Below, one piece after another: positions 50,601 through 59,726 of a DNA stretch of 64,000 nt (position 1 is the stretch's first letter; each line of letters begins with the position of its first letter). Where the stretch lies: positions 1,309,501-1,373,500 of the forward strand of contig NZ_CP133470.1 of assembly GCF_031191205.1 (NCBI RefSeq), read 5' to 3'. The stretch is from Haemophilus parainfluenzae ATCC 33392. GTDB lineage: Bacteria > Pseudomonadota > Gammaproteobacteria > Enterobacterales > Pasteurellaceae. The notes beneath the pieces are model-generated. The model saw only the letters and a program-made list of their open reading frames with translations. It ran no database searches and had not been told where the DNA came from. The translations under genes were made by a program, and so were the position numbers.

Positions 50601-53600
50601 AAGTTAAGGCGGGTAAAAATACAAGTGTTACGCCAGAAAAAGGTGCAAATGGGCAAACTATTTATAAAGTAGATAGTGTAGATACCTCTGCAAATGTAAC
50701 GACAACCGATGCGTTAACTGTAGAAAATAAAGGTGCCCAAAATGTTGGGGATGCTTCTGTAACTAACTATCATCTTGATTTATCTCAAAAAACAAAAGAT
50801 GAGATTAAACAAGGTGTAGATGCAAATACAACGGTTACAACAAAAGGTTTAACATTCACTGGTGATAGCAGCAAATCAAATGTGAAAAAATTGGGCGATG
50901 AAGTTGAAATTACAGGTGATGATAATATTACGACTGAAGCGAAACCTAATGGTGTTCAAGTTAAGTTAAACAAAGTGCTTAACGTTACTAGCGTCAAAGC
51001 AGGCGATACGACTATCAATAACGATGGTTTAACTGTTAATGGTGGTCCAAGTGTAACTAAATCAGGCATTAATGCAGGCAACAAAAAAATCACTGGTGTT
51101 GAAGCAGGTACCGCTGATAAAGATGCAGTGAATGTTTCGCAATTGAATGATGTGAAAAAGGTGGCTACTAAAGGCTGGAATTTAACTGCTAATGGTTCCA
51201 ATAGTAGTAATGTTGCACCAGGTGAAACAGTTGATTTGAATAACACCGATGGCAATATTCAAATTACCAAAAATGCAACAGACGATAATGTAACATTTAA
51301 TTTAAATAAAACAATTAATGTGACCAATGTTAATGCTGCAGGTAATGTGACAGCTGGTGATACTGTTTTAAATACAGATGGTTTGACTATTACTGGTGGT
51401 CCAAGTGTAACTAAATCAGGTGTTAATGCTGGTAATAAGAAAATTAGCAATGTCGCAGATGGTGAAGTTAATGCCAATAGCAAAGATGCAGTAAACGGTA
51501 GTCAGCTATACTCATTGGGCGATACTATCAATAAGAAAATTGATGGTATGGGCTTTAATTTAACCACTAATGGTACGGAAACACCGGCGCTATCTGATGC
51601 TGATAAACGCATTGTAAGTAATGAAACATTTGCAATAAACCAAGGTAAAAATATCAAGGTAACTCAAATAGCAAATGGTTATGAAATTGCTACAGCGGAT
51701 AACATGACACTAGGAGAAAAAGCTGAGAATGGTCAACCGGGTAGTGATGGTTCATTAGCGGTTAAAGGTAAAGATGGTTCTGCAGTATCAATTAACGGAA
51801 AGGATGGTTCAATTGGTTTATCGGGTAAAGATGGTGCAAACGCACTAACTCTTAAGACGGTTGAGGGTCCGGCAGGTGTTGATGGAGAGGATGCAGATAA
51901 GAAACCGCGTTTAGATGTAAATGGTGAAAGTGTTGCTACTTTAAATGATGGCTTGAAGTTTACAGGAAATAATGAAAGTACAGTAAACAAACATAAGCTA
52001 AACACTCTAGTGAAAATCAAGGGTGAAGGTGTAAGTGAAGCTGAGTCAAACACATTTAAATCTGCAACAGGTAATATCAATGTTAAAGCAGACGGTGCAA
52101 GTACATTAGAAGTTCAGTTAGCGAAGGACTTGAAGGGTTTAAATAGTGCTGAATTTAAAGATGCTACAGGTGATGTAACCAAAATCACTCCGGCAGGTGT
52201 GACAGTTAATAAAGCGGATAACTTGAACCAGGATGGTTCAGCTAAAGATCCAAAGAAAACTGTATCAATATCTAATACTGGTGTGAATGCAGGTAGTAAC
52301 AAAGTTACTAATGTCGCAGATGGTGAAGTTAATGCCAATAGCAAAGATGCAGTAAACGGTAGTCAGCTATACTCATTGGGTGATACTATCAATAAGAAAA
52401 TTGATGGTATGGGCTTTAATTTAACCACTAATGGTACGGAAACACCGGCGCTATCTGATGCTGATAAACGCATTGTAAGTAATGAAACATTTGCAATAAA
52501 CCAAGGTAAAAATATCAAGGTAACTCAAATAGCAAATGGTTATGAAATTGCTACAGCGGATAACATGACACTAGGAGAAAAAGCTGAGAATGGTCAACCG
52601 GGTAGTGATGGTTCATTAGCGGTTAAAGGTAAAGATGGTTCTGCAGTATCAATTAACGGAAAGGATGGTTCAATTGGTTTATCGGGTAAAGATGGTGCAA
52701 ACGCACTAACTCTTAAGACGGTTGAGGGTCCGGCAGGTGTTGATGGAGAGGATGCAGATAAGAAACCGCGTTTAGATGTAAATGGTGAAAGTGTTGCTAC
52801 TTTAAATGATGGCTTGAAGTTTACAGGAAATAATGAAAGTACAGTAAACAAACATAAGCTAAACACTCTAGTGAAAATCAAGGGTGAAGGTGTAAGTGAA
52901 GCTGAGTCAAACACATTTAAATCTGCAACAGGTAATATCAATGTTAAAGCAGACGGTGCAAGTACATTAGAAGTTCAGTTAGCGAAGGACTTGAAGGGTT
53001 TAAATAGTGCTGAATTTAAAGATGCTACAGGTGATGTAACCAAAATCACTCCGGCAGGTGTGACAGTTAATAAAGCGGATAACTTGAACCAGGATGGTTC
53101 AGCTAAAGATCCAAAGAAAACTGTATCAATATCTAATACTGGTGTGAATGCAGGTAGTAACAAAGTTACTAATGTCGCAGATGGTGAAGTTAATGCCAAT
53201 AGCAAAGATGCAGTAAACGGTAGTCAGCTATACTCATTGGGCGATACTATCAATAAGAAAATTGATGGTATGGGCTTTAATTTAACCACTAATGGTACGG
53301 AAACACCGGCGCTATCTGATGCTGATAAACGCATTGTAAGTAATGAAACATTTGCAATAAACCAAGGTAAAAATATCAAGGTAACTCAAATAGCAAATGG
53401 TTATGAAATTGCTACAGCGGATAACATGACACTAGGAGAAAAAGCTGAGAATGGTCAACCGGGTAGTGATGGTTCATTAGCGGTTAAAGGTAAAGATGGT
53501 TCTGCAGTATCAATTAACGGAAAGGATGGTTCAATTGGTTTATCGGGTAAAGATGGTGCAAACGCACTAACTCTTAAGACGGTTGAGGGTCCGGCAGGTG

Positions 53601-55201
53601 TTGATGGAGAGGATGCAGATAAGAAACCGCGTTTAGATGTAAATGGTGAAAGTGTTGCTACTTTAAATGATGGCTTGAAGTTTACAGGAAATAATGAAAG
53701 TACAGTAAACAAACATAAGCTAAACACTCTAGTGAAAATCAAGGGTGAAGGTGTAAGTGAAGCTGAGTCAAACACATTTAAATCTGCAACAGGTAATATC
53801 AATGTTAAAGCAGACGGTGCAAGTACATTAGAAGTTCAGTTAGCGAAGGACTTGAAGGGTTTAAATAGTGCTGAATTTAAAGATGCTACAGGTGATGTAA
53901 CCAAAATCACTCCGGCAGGTGTGACAGTTAATAAAGCGGATAACTTGAACCAGGATGGTTCAGCTAAAGATCCAAAGAAAACTGTATCAATATCTAATAC
54001 TGGTGTGAATGCAGGTAGTAACAAAGTTACTAATGTCGCAGATGGTGAAGTTAATGCCAATAGCAAAGATGCAGTAAATGGTAGTCAACTTTATAATGCC
54101 GTTGCGACCACTAATTTAACGCCTAATGCTACAGGAAAAATTGATGTTCCAGTAGAGGGAGCAAAATTAGTGAATGCAACAACTGTCGCGAATGCAATTA
54201 ATAATTCTGGTTGGAATGTTACTGTGAATAAAGATGGCGGCGAAGCTGAGGGTGAACAAGTTCAAAAAGTAAGCCCAGGTAATACTGTGACTTATATCGC
54301 AGGACAAAATATCAAAATTAAGCAAGCTGGTATGAATTTTACCATTTCAACCACAAAAGATTTGAAAGCTGAAAATGTCACCGCGAAAACAGTTAATACC
54401 ACCACTATCAACCTTGGCGAAGGTGATAACTCAACGCCAATTACAGTAGTAAGTGGTAAAGATGCAGCACCAAATCTTGAGGGTAAAACACCAAATCGTA
54501 TGAACTTTGGTGGTGAAACTATCGCAACATTAAGCGATGGCTTAAAATTTGGCGCAAACGTAGGCGATGTTTACGGTGCGAAATTAAATAGCCAAATCAA
54601 TGTGAAAGGCGCAGATAGCAATACAAACTGGAGTGAGTTTGATGGTGGCGATAATGTGATGACAAACATTGATAAGAGTGGTAATGTTCGTGTAGCTATT
54701 AAGAAAAACCTTAAAGTGGAAAGCGTAACAGCGAATAAATTCACCGCGGGTGATACTGTGATTGATAGCAATGGTGTAACCATTAAAAACGGTCCAAGCA
54801 TGACTAAAAATGGTATTGATGCAGGTAATAAACAAATTACCAATGTTGCACCAGGACGTATTGCGGCAGACAGTACTGATGCGGTAAACGGTAGCCAATT
54901 ACACGAAGTAAAAGCTGACGTGAATAACAAGATCAATCACTTAAATGGTCAAGTGAACAAGTTAGGTAAACGTGTAAATGCAGGTACAGCAAGCGCGTTA
55001 GCGGCGTCTCAATTACCACAAGCGTACATTCCTGGTAAGAGCATGGTTTCTGTGGCAGCGGGTAATTACCAAGGTCAAAATGCTGTGGCATTAGGTATGT
55101 CACGTATTTCAGATAATGGTAAGATCATTATTCGTTTAGCAGGTACGAGCGATACTCAAGGTAAAGTGGGTGTAGCAGTTGGTGCAGGTTACCACTGGTA
55201 A
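47699..55201 (+). CDS. Trimeric autotransporter adhesin (Hia/Hsf/YadA-like), 2500 residues
   Basis: This is a surface adhesin that trimerises through a C-terminal beta-barrel. Order: extended signal region ESPR (MNKVFKIIWNNVTQSFVVV...), signal core ending near SQVQAKFA (about residue 61), and YadA-like head repeats of the SIAIG/A type (about 80-320 and 395-530). Multiple DAVNGSQLY or DAVNVSQL necks and a long Asn/Thr/Lys/Gly-rich stalk follow, including three 287-residue repeats (about 1251-2111) with GKDGS-type glycine-rich runs. The anchor (about 2410-2500) contains SALAASQLPQAYIPGKSMVS and ends in VGAGYHW. The last residue is aromatic, as outer-membrane proteins require. The gene has no uptake signal over 7.5 kb. 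The ligand is unknown. Confidence 0.95.
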   Translation: MNKVFKIIWNNVTQSFVVVSELARNRGKLSSEMKKSNVVNLFKLSIFTMCMMGGASQVQAKFAQGGIPDSNVSATSIAIADANSTATAANSITMGNSAKNPYQAGIVLGNWAGAKGSTSGGYNVIIGGNAQVGTKAQAVNQSIAIGAGGGEDNANLINGAWAKGDQSIAIGGNTRSDGNSSIAIGGDDLDRAGSKNYTGADKFIDYDKNGNKTGEYALTNKALRDIYNKMTGDTMKNAVYANTVSGDASVAIGAQAVADADLSTALGTKSKASAFGSVALGVGAKANKLNSVAIGTASVTDEVGRAYATRTILGETYTWAGGSTVDAGDVVSFGAKGYERQLINVAPGDISSNSTDAINGSQLYGVLSSLEKIRYFSVKSSVAQNRNNDGASATDAIAIGPNASSTADRGIAVGLNSQASQPNAISLGWNAKTSAVNSIALGTNANSSGINALAFGTNAIGSRDNTIAMGGASSASGDSSMAFGLSSNASGGHSIAIGEQSNAAVEHSVALGSHSQAGANAFDATSSTATFKDAAGADTTIRFAANSSTLKGAFSVGKTGEERQIHNVAAGRLSPTSTDAVNGSQLYTVLNNSGFNVLENNASKARINNNNVVNFKNGAQTTAVVTKTANGTDVTFNVNTTTISSDAQSNASTPNRNAIANAGDVVDAINSVRNKPITFTGNTGSTTKKLGDSLAIKGDGADITSAADTNNIVFRLNKSNSVAAGDNKVVTGDAVNTAINAINLNTAGNSGTGSVNLATQSLNITGTNGLQTEAKANGIEVKIDTATKNKIDNAANQSLDNINPDGKNVIKGLVDIENGKNTTASSRDVNGVKTFKVDVNTTTISAGNDGQVNTPANGDAPVTATSVADAINNTYWNVVANDNTKEAVKAGNTVKFIDGKNISISQNGKEFTIATSNNVSFDHVGVGPISIDKDAGVNAGDKKITNVANGTAPSDAVNVSQLNAAKTEVKAGKNTSVTPEKGANGQTIYKVDSVDTSANVTTTDALTVENKGAQNVGDASVTNYHLDLSQKTKDEIKQGVDANTTVTTKGLTFTGDSSKSNVKKLGDEVEITGDDNITTEAKPNGVQVKLNKVLNVTSVKAGDTTINNDGLTVNGGPSVTKSGINAGNKKITGVEAGTADKDAVNVSQLNDVKKVATKGWNLTANGSNSSNVAPGETVDLNNTDGNIQITKNATDDNVTFNLNKTINVTNVNAAGNVTAGDTVLNTDGLTITGGPSVTKSGVNAGNKKISNVADGEVNANSKDAVNGSQLYSLGDTINKKIDGMGFNLTTNGTETPALSDADKRIVSNETFAINQGKNIKVTQIANGYEIATADNMTLGEKAENGQPGSDGSLAVKGKDGSAVSINGKDGSIGLSGKDGANALTLKTVEGPAGVDGEDADKKPRLDVNGESVATLNDGLKFTGNNESTVNKHKLNTLVKIKGEGVSEAESNTFKSATGNINVKADGASTLEVQLAKDLKGLNSAEFKDATGDVTKITPAGVTVNKADNLNQDGSAKDPKKTVSISNTGVNAGSNKVTNVADGEVNANSKDAVNGSQLYSLGDTINKKIDGMGFNLTTNGTETPALSDADKRIVSNETFAINQGKNIKVTQIANGYEIATADNMTLGEKAENGQPGSDGSLAVKGKDGSAVSINGKDGSIGLSGKDGANALTLKTVEGPAGVDGEDADKKPRLDVNGESVATLNDGLKFTGNNESTVNKHKLNTLVKIKGEGVSEAESNTFKSATGNINVKADGASTLEVQLAKDLKGLNSAEFKDATGDVTKITPAGVTVNKADNLNQDGSAKDPKKTVSISNTGVNAGSNKVTNVADGEVNANSKDAVNGSQLYSLGDTINKKIDGMGFNLTTNGTETPALSDADKRIVSNETFAINQGKNIKVTQIANGYEIATADNMTLGEKAENGQPGSDGSLAVKGKDGSAVSINGKDGSIGLSGKDGANALTLKTVEGPAGVDGEDADKKPRLDVNGESVATLNDGLKFTGNNESTVNKHKLNTLVKIKGEGVSEAESNTFKSATGNINVKADGASTLEVQLAKDLKGLNSAEFKDATGDVTKITPAGVTVNKADNLNQDGSAKDPKKTVSISNTGVNAGSNKVTNVADGEVNANSKDAVNGSQLYNAVATTNLTPNATGKIDVPVEGAKLVNATTVANAINNSGWNVTVNKDGGEAEGEQVQKVSPGNTVTYIAGQNIKIKQAGMNFTISTTKDLKAENVTAKTVNTTTINLGEGDNSTPITVVSGKDAAPNLEGKTPNRMNFGGETIATLSDGLKFGANVGDVYGAKLNSQINVKGADSNTNWSEFDGGDNVMTNIDKSGNVRVAIKKNLKVESVTANKFTAGDTVIDSNGVTIKNGPSMTKNGIDAGNKQITNVAPGRIAADSTDAVNGSQLHEVKADVNNKINHLNGQVNKLGKRVNAGTASALAASQLPQAYIPGKSMVSVAAGNYQGQNAVALGMSRISDNGKIIIRLAGTSDTQGKVGVAVGAGYHW
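51449..54078 (+). repeat. Three 861-bp in-frame tandem repeats plus a 47-bp partial copy
   Basis: Units 51449-52309, 52310-53170 and 53171-54031 match in encoded protein and, where I compared them, in DNA; the one difference I found is T at 52381 in unit 2 where units 1 and 3 have C. A fourth copy stops after 54078. Each unit is 287 codons, begins in a neck (NVADGEVNANSKDAVNGSQL), and contains the KDG-rich segment. Copy number change would keep the frame and alter stalk length. Confidence 0.95.
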
Positions 55202-55217
55202 TTCATCGTAAATAAAC

Positions 55218-55246
55218 AAAAGGCATGGGAAACTATGCCTTTTTTA
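55218..55246 (+). terminator. Intrinsic terminator of the adhesin gene
   Basis: AAAAGGCAT (55218-55226) and ATGCCTTTT (55235-55243) form a 9-bp stem with an 8-nt loop and trailing T residues, 17 bp after the stop. Confidence 0.85.
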
Positions 55247-55315
55247 TTGCCAAAAGTGCGGTCGATTTTCGATCTATTTTTCGTATAATAGAAAGAACTT
55301 AATTCGGAGAAGAAT

Positions 55316-56035
55316 ATGATTATCGGACCTTATATCAATGCATTAGCAATTATTAGTGGGGCAGTCATTGGCTCGATGCTCGGTGGACGCATTCCAGAAC
55401 GTTTGCGCACTAATCTCACTTTAATCTTTGGCTTGTGTTCTATGGGGATGGGCATTGTGATGGTAGCGAAAACCACTAATATGCCAGTAATGATTTTATC
55501 GGTGTTATTAGGGACGATAATTGGAGAATTACTTTTATTAGAGCATGGGATCAATAAGCTCGCCTCATCAGCTAAAGGTCTTCTGGAAAAGATGTTCCCT
55601 GATACACCAAGTAGCATGCATAGCCAAGAAGAGTTCTTATCTAAATTTGTTGCGATTGTGATTTTGTTTTCATTTAGTGGAACAGGTATTTTTGGGGCGA
55701 TGAATGAAGGGATGACAGGTGATTTTGATATCCTTATTGTAAAATCCTTTCTCGATTTCTTCACCGCGATGATCTTTGCTACATCACTCGGTATTTCTGT
55801 AGCGAGTATTTTTGTGCCACAAACATTGGTTCAAGTGATTTTAGCTTATTCTGCGGTGTTTATTATTCCTTTCGTGACACCTGAAATGCGGGCTGATTTT
55901 GCGGCAGTAGGCGGTATGCTAATGATAGCGGCAGGTTTTCGCATTTGTAATATCCAAATGTTCCATGTGGCGAATATGCTACCGGCTCTTTTTCTCGCCA
56001 TGCCGATTTCTCATTTCTGGAGTACCTTTTTCTAA
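55316..56035 (+). CDS. DUF554 family membrane protein (YqgA-like)
   Basis: The product is a 239-residue integral membrane protein with about six to seven helices. DUF554 marks are IGPYINALAIISGAVIGSMLG at the N-terminus (first 20 or so residues), GTIIGELLLLEHGINKL, and FSGTGIFGAMNEGMTGD. E. coli YqgA is the nearest named relative; the function is unknown, possibly transport. Free-standing between the adhesin and mutM; an uptake signal lies just upstream (55254-55262). Confidence 0.85.
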   Translation: MIIGPYINALAIISGAVIGSMLGGRIPERLRTNLTLIFGLCSMGMGIVMVAKTTNMPVMILSVLLGTIIGELLLLEHGINKLASSAKGLLEKMFPDTPSSMHSQEEFLSKFVAIVILFSFSGTGIFGAMNEGMTGDFDILIVKSFLDFFTAMIFATSLGISVASIFVPQTLVQVILAYSAVFIIPFVTPEMRADFAAVGGMLMIAAGFRICNIQMFHVANMLPALFLAMPISHFWSTFF

Positions 56036-56058
56036 AAAAAACTAGGTGTGTATCACGC

Positions 56059-56874
56059 CTATTTCTTTTTCTGACAATGAGGGCAATAAAAGCTATTGCG
56101 TTGCCCAATAATCATGCTTTCAATTTTAGTGCCACATTTGGGACAAGGTTTATCTTTGTTTCCGTAAACTAATAATTCTTGTGCAAAATAACCAGGGCGA
56201 CCATCAGGTTGTAAGAAATCTTTTAATGTTGTCCCACCTTGCGTAATGGCTTTTGCTAAGACGTCTTTAATTGTTTTAACGAGCAATGCACATTGTTTTC
56301 GTGTGAGGTTTTCGGCTAATTTCATGGGGTGTAAACCACATAAAAAAAGCGTTTCATTGGCATAAATATTTCCTACGCCCACAACGACAGCATTATCCAT
56401 TAAAAAGGTTTTAAGTGCGGTCGATTTTTTGCGTGATTTTTTAAAAAGGTATTCGGCATTAAATTCATCCGAAAGCGGTTCAGGACCAAGTTTTAGGAAA
56501 AGATGAAAGTCATCTAAGCTTTCAGTCCATAACCACGCACCGAAGCGTCTAGGGTCGTTATAACGCAGTAATTTGCCATTATTCATCACAATATCAAGGT
56601 GATCGTGTTTATCAATAGGACTATCGTGTGGCACAATTCGAACAGAGCCGGACATCCCTAAATGACCAATGATGTAACCTTTTTCTGTGTGAATAATTAA
56701 ATATTTTGCACGACGAGAGGTATCCAAAATTTTGACGTTTTTGAGCGTGGTTAATTCAGGAGAGACAACCCAACGTAATTGTGGTTGGCGAACTACAATT
56801 TTTTCAATGGTAAAACCTTTTAAATAGGGGCTTACACCACGTAGGGCTGTTTCGACTTCAGGAAGTTCAGGCAT
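56059..56874 (-). CDS. mutM: Formamidopyrimidine-DNA glycosylase MutM (Fpg)
   Basis: The product is a 271-residue bifunctional glycosylase/lyase that removes 8-oxoguanine. The ATG at 56874 gives the obligate N-terminal PELPEVE, with catalytic Pro after Met removal; the open frame upstream adds 15 residues that would block the active site. The conserved GVGNIYANE (helix-two-turn-helix) is present, as is the zinc finger [11 protein letters not shown]...FYCPHCQ. It is convergent with the DUF554 gene, 23 bp apart. Confidence 0.96.
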   Translation of the reverse strand: MPELPEVETALRGVSPYLKGFTIEKIVVRQPQLRWVVSPELTTLKNVKILDTSRRAKYLIIHTEKGYIIGHLGMSGSVRIVPHDSPIDKHDHLDIVMNNGKLLRYNDPRRFGAWLWTESLDDFHLFLKLGPEPLSDEFNAEYLFKKSRKKSTALKTFLMDNAVVVGVGNIYANETLFLCGLHPMKLAENLTRKQCALLVKTIKDVLAKAITQGGTTLKDFLQPDGRPGYFAQELLVYGNKDKPCPKCGTKIESMIIGQRNSFYCPHCQKKK

Positions 56875-56907
56875 AGATAATCTCGGTAATGAATTTGTGG
56901 TATAAAA

Positions 56908-56932
56908 AAACCCGAACAATGTCGGGCTTTTG
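56908..56932 (-). terminator. Intrinsic terminator of rpmB-rpmG
   Basis: On the minus strand, AAGCCCGA and TCGGG-type arms (GCCCGAC...GTTCGGG) are followed by a run of seven T (plus-strand A-run 56904-56910). It lies 15 bp past the rpmG stop and before mutM. Confidence 0.85.
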
Positions 56933-56946
56933 TCAAATCAGCAAAA

Positions 56947-57117
56947 TTATTTGATTTTTGCTTCTTTATAGATAACGTGTTTACGCACTACTGGATCAAA
57001 TTTTTTGATTTCCATTTTTTCAGGCATATTACGTTTGTTTTTATCAGTTGTGTAGAAGTGACCAGTCTCTGCTGTAGAAACTAAACGGATTTTCTCACGA
57101 GCGCCTTTAGCTGCCAT
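56947..57117 (-). CDS. rpmG: 50S ribosomal protein L33
   Basis: This is a small gene of 56 codons plus stop. The protein begins [19 protein letters not shown] and continues [20 protein letters not shown], ending in the basic tail VIYKEAKIK; this is the L33 family over its full length. The form lacks the zinc cysteines of some paralogues. It follows rpmB by 11 bp, the standard rpmBG pair. Confidence 0.96.
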
Positions 57118-57128
57118 GTTTTAGCTCC

Positions 57129-57365
57129 TTAGATTTTTTCGCCACGAGCACGGATTTCAGCTAACACTGCATCAATGCCTTTTTTATCAATAATACGCAT
57201 ACCTTTCGCAGTTAAACGTAAGGTCACGAAACGGTTTTCACTTTCAACCCAGAAACGGTGAGTGTGAAGGTTTGGAAGAAAACGACGACGTGTCGCATTC
57301 AACGCGTGTGAGCGGTTGTTACCCACAGCTGGACGCTTGCCTGTTACTTGACAAACTCTAGACAT
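57129..57365 (-). CDS. rpmB: 50S ribosomal protein L28
   Basis: The product is a 78-residue L28 starting [20 protein letters not shown] at 57365 (an ATG four codons upstream is in frame but GGAG placement favours the inner start). [18 protein letters not shown] is the conserved rRNA-binding core. It is first of rpmBG, with a strong promoter and a structured leader of about 115 nt. Confidence 0.96.
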
Positions 57366-57481
57366 AATAATCTCCAATAATTTAAATATAAGCTCGAGCT
57401 TATGGTTCGGATAATGAAGCTTAAAACTAAGCTTGCTTCCTCGTCAGGTCGCAGTATCCGACCCACTTACTATATTAAAGG
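57366..57481 (-). promoter_or_regulatory. Structured mRNA leader of rpmB (possible autoregulatory element)
   Basis: In RNA sense (minus strand) the leader has GGTCG-N7-CGACC (plus 57447-57463). The first GGTCGGATA can instead pair with TATCCGAACC (plus 57404-57413), so two structures compete. A 16-bp perfect palindrome, ATAAGCTCGAGCTTAT (57388-57403), lies close to the ribosome site. An AAGCTT...AAGCTT hairpin is in between. Binding by L28 or another ribosomal protein is only a hypothesis. Confidence 0.5.
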
Positions 57482-57487
57482 TCGCAA

Positions 57488-57516
57488 ATTATACTGACTT
57501 TATTTTAATTTCTCAA
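57488..57516 (-). promoter_or_regulatory. Strong sigma-70 promoter of rpmB-rpmG
   Basis: Read on the minus strand, TTGAGA (57511-57516) and TATAAT (57488-57493) are separated by exactly 17 bp, placing the transcript start near 57481. Confidence 0.8.
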
Positions 57517-57583
57517 GTCCAAAAGCGATTTTTCCGTCTTTAAATGGAAATGAACGATAAAAAAATCATCAAATTCCCTAACA

Positions 57584-58249
57584 CTATAGCAAATTATGTT
57601 CTGCAAAAGAATAACAAGTGCCTTTGCCGACAATAAAATGGTCCAAAATGCGGATATCCATTAACTCAGCAGCTTCAATAATTTTTTGTGTGATCATTTT
57701 GTCGGAATAGCTCGGTTCAGCCAGACCAGAAGGGTGGTTGTGAGCCAAAATTAAAGCGGCCGCATTACAGGAAAGGCTTTCTTTAATAATTTCTCGTGGA
57801 TAAACATTCGTCACATTAATTGTGCCTAAAAATAACCGCTCTTTTTTTATCAAACGATGTTGATTATCTAAAAATAACACCATAAAAATTTCACGTTCTT
57901 CGTGGTGAAGTTCTGCTTGAAGATAAAGTTTTACCGTGGATGTGTCGCTAAATACGTGCTCTATCAGCAATTCTTGTTTCAGATAACGCTTTGTCATTTC
58001 TGTGGTGGCTTGCAGTTGAATAAACTGCGTAATGCCTAATCCTTTTACTTTACAAAAGGCTTCTTTATCTGCACTTAATAAGGCTCGAAGGGAGCCAAAA
58101 TGTTGCAGCACGCTATGTGATAATTCCATGACAGGGCAGCCTTTAATCCCTGTACGTAAGAAAATAGCGAGTAATTCGTGATCTTCTAGGGCTTCAACGC
58201 CATATTTCAACAGTTTTTCACGAGGCATTAAAGGAGTGTTTGTTTGCAT
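57584..58249 (-). CDS. radC: RadC family JAMM/MPN protein
   Basis: The 221-residue product has an N-terminal helix-hairpin-helix region (FCKVKGLGITQFIQLQ) and a C-terminal JAB1/MPN metalloprotease-like domain with the zinc motif AHNHPSGLAEPSYSDKMI and an upstream Glu. Despite the name, a repair role is not supported for the family, and the substrate is unknown. It is divergent from coaBC, as in E. coli and Haemophilus. An uptake signal lies just upstream (58269-58277). Confidence 0.93.
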   Translation of the reverse strand: MQTNTPLMPREKLLKYGVEALEDHELLAIFLRTGIKGCPVMELSHSVLQHFGSLRALLSADKEAFCKVKGLGITQFIQLQATTEMTKRYLKQELLIEHVFSDTSTVKLYLQAELHHEEREIFMVLFLDNQHRLIKKERLFLGTINVTNVYPREIIKESLSCNAAALILAHNHPSGLAEPSYSDKMITQKIIEAAELMDIRILDHFIVGKGTCYSFAEHNLL

Positions 58250-58450
58250 ATTAATTAATGAAAAGAAAAAGTGCGGTCAATTTTCATGATGTTTTTAAGC
58301 ATTGCGAATTGTCTGTTTTATTTTTGGAACGGCGATCACAAAAATAAAATTTTTTATTGGTGAAATTTGAAGTAAAATAGGTAACCTTAAGTTGTTAAGT
58401 ACTAACACACAAAAACATATCCATTCTATTAAGTCGTAGCGGAGTAGCAA

Positions 58451-59653
58451 ATGAGCTTGAGCGGAAAGCGTATTGTTGTCGGGATTACAGGGGGCATTGC
58501 CGCCTATAAAACCATTGAGTTTATTCGTTTGTTACGCAAATCTAACGCAGAAGTTCGAGTGGCTTTAACGCCTTCCGCCGTTGAATTTGTCACGCCTTTA
58601 ACGCTGCAAGCCATTTCTGGCAATGCGGTTTCTCAATCTTTACTTGATCCTCAAGCGGAATTAGCTATGGGGCATATTGAGCTCGCAAAATGGGCCGATG
58701 CGATAGTGATTGCACCAGCCAGTGCCGATTTTATTGCGCGTTTAACCGTTGGAATGGCAAATGATTTACTTAGCACGATTTGTCTTGCGACAAGTGCGCC
58801 TATTTTGCTCGCACCAGCAATGAATCAACAGATGTACCGCCAGGCAATTACACAACAAAATTTGACCGCTCTTTCTGCGCGAGGCATTCATTTTGTTGGG
58901 CCAAATAGTGGCTTTCAGGCTTGCGGTGATGTGGGTGCAGGGAGAATGTCTGAACCCGCTGAAATTTTTGAATCGCTTCAATCACTTTTTGCTGTTCAGC
59001 AGGATTTAGCTGATTTAAGTGTCACTATTACTGCAGGTCCAACGCGTGAAGCTATCGATCCTGTTCGTTATATTTCTAACCACAGCTCAGGCAAAATGGG
59101 TTTTGCAATTGCTGAGGCCTTTGCCAAACGTGGGGCTAATGTTACTTTAATTGCTGGTCCAGTTAATCTTGCTACACCGAAAAATGTTCATCGTATTGAT
59201 GTGACAACTGCCGATGAAATGTGGCAAGCCTCTCTCGAAAGTGCGGTCAAAAATCGTATCTTTATTGGCTGTGCCGCGGTGGCAGATTATCGGGTTGCGG
59301 AAGTTGCTGATCAAAAAATTAAGAAAACCAATGATAACGATGAGCTTTCTCTTAAATTGGTGAAAAATCCAGACATTATCGCAAGCGTGGCAAATTTAGA
59401 AAAAGATCGTCCATTTGTGGTGGGCTTTGCGGCTGAAACGCAAAATGTCGCTAAATATGCGAAGAGCAAACTTCAACGCAAAAATTTAGATATGATTTGT
59501 GCTAATGATGTATCAGGTGGGCAAGTATTCGGACAAGATCAAAATGCCTTGCAGATCTTTTGGAGAACGGGAGAAAAAGCCTTGCCATTAGCCGATAAAA
59601 ATAAATTGGCAGAAGTGTTAGTCACTGAAATTGTTGAGCATTATCACAAATAA
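58451..59653 (+). CDS. coaBC: Bifunctional phosphopantothenoylcysteine decarboxylase/synthetase CoaBC (Dfp)
   Basis: The product is a 400-residue enzyme for two steps of coenzyme A synthesis. The N-terminal CoaC flavoprotein (about 1-190) has [18 protein letters not shown] and the Cys loop [16 protein letters not shown]. The C-terminal CoaB starts [26 protein letters not shown] (residues about 195-220) and has [10 protein letters not shown] with the nucleotide Lys. Together with coaE at 13 kb the window holds two CoA genes at separate loci. Confidence 0.96.
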   Translation: MSLSGKRIVVGITGGIAAYKTIEFIRLLRKSNAEVRVALTPSAVEFVTPLTLQAISGNAVSQSLLDPQAELAMGHIELAKWADAIVIAPASADFIARLTVGMANDLLSTICLATSAPILLAPAMNQQMYRQAITQQNLTALSARGIHFVGPNSGFQACGDVGAGRMSEPAEIFESLQSLFAVQQDLADLSVTITAGPTREAIDPVRYISNHSSGKMGFAIAEAFAKRGANVTLIAGPVNLATPKNVHRIDVTTADEMWQASLESAVKNRIFIGCAAVADYRVAEVADQKIKKTNDNDELSLKLVKNPDIIASVANLEKDRPFVVGFAAETQNVAKYAKSKLQRKNLDMICANDVSGGQVFGQDQNALQIFWRTGEKALPLADKNKLAEVLVTEIVEHYHK

Positions 59654-59726
59654 AATACGTTCAACATTCGTTGGATTTTATGACCGCACTTTTGTATGAC
59701 AGATTTCTTTTAAAGGATAAATAAGC

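Noticed and set aside
51733..54066. Repeated antisense open frames of 115 and 76 codons inside the adhesin
   Set aside because: They recur exactly every 861 bp because they mirror the coding repeats; no ribosome sites and composition is that of a reversed Asn/Gly-rich gene.
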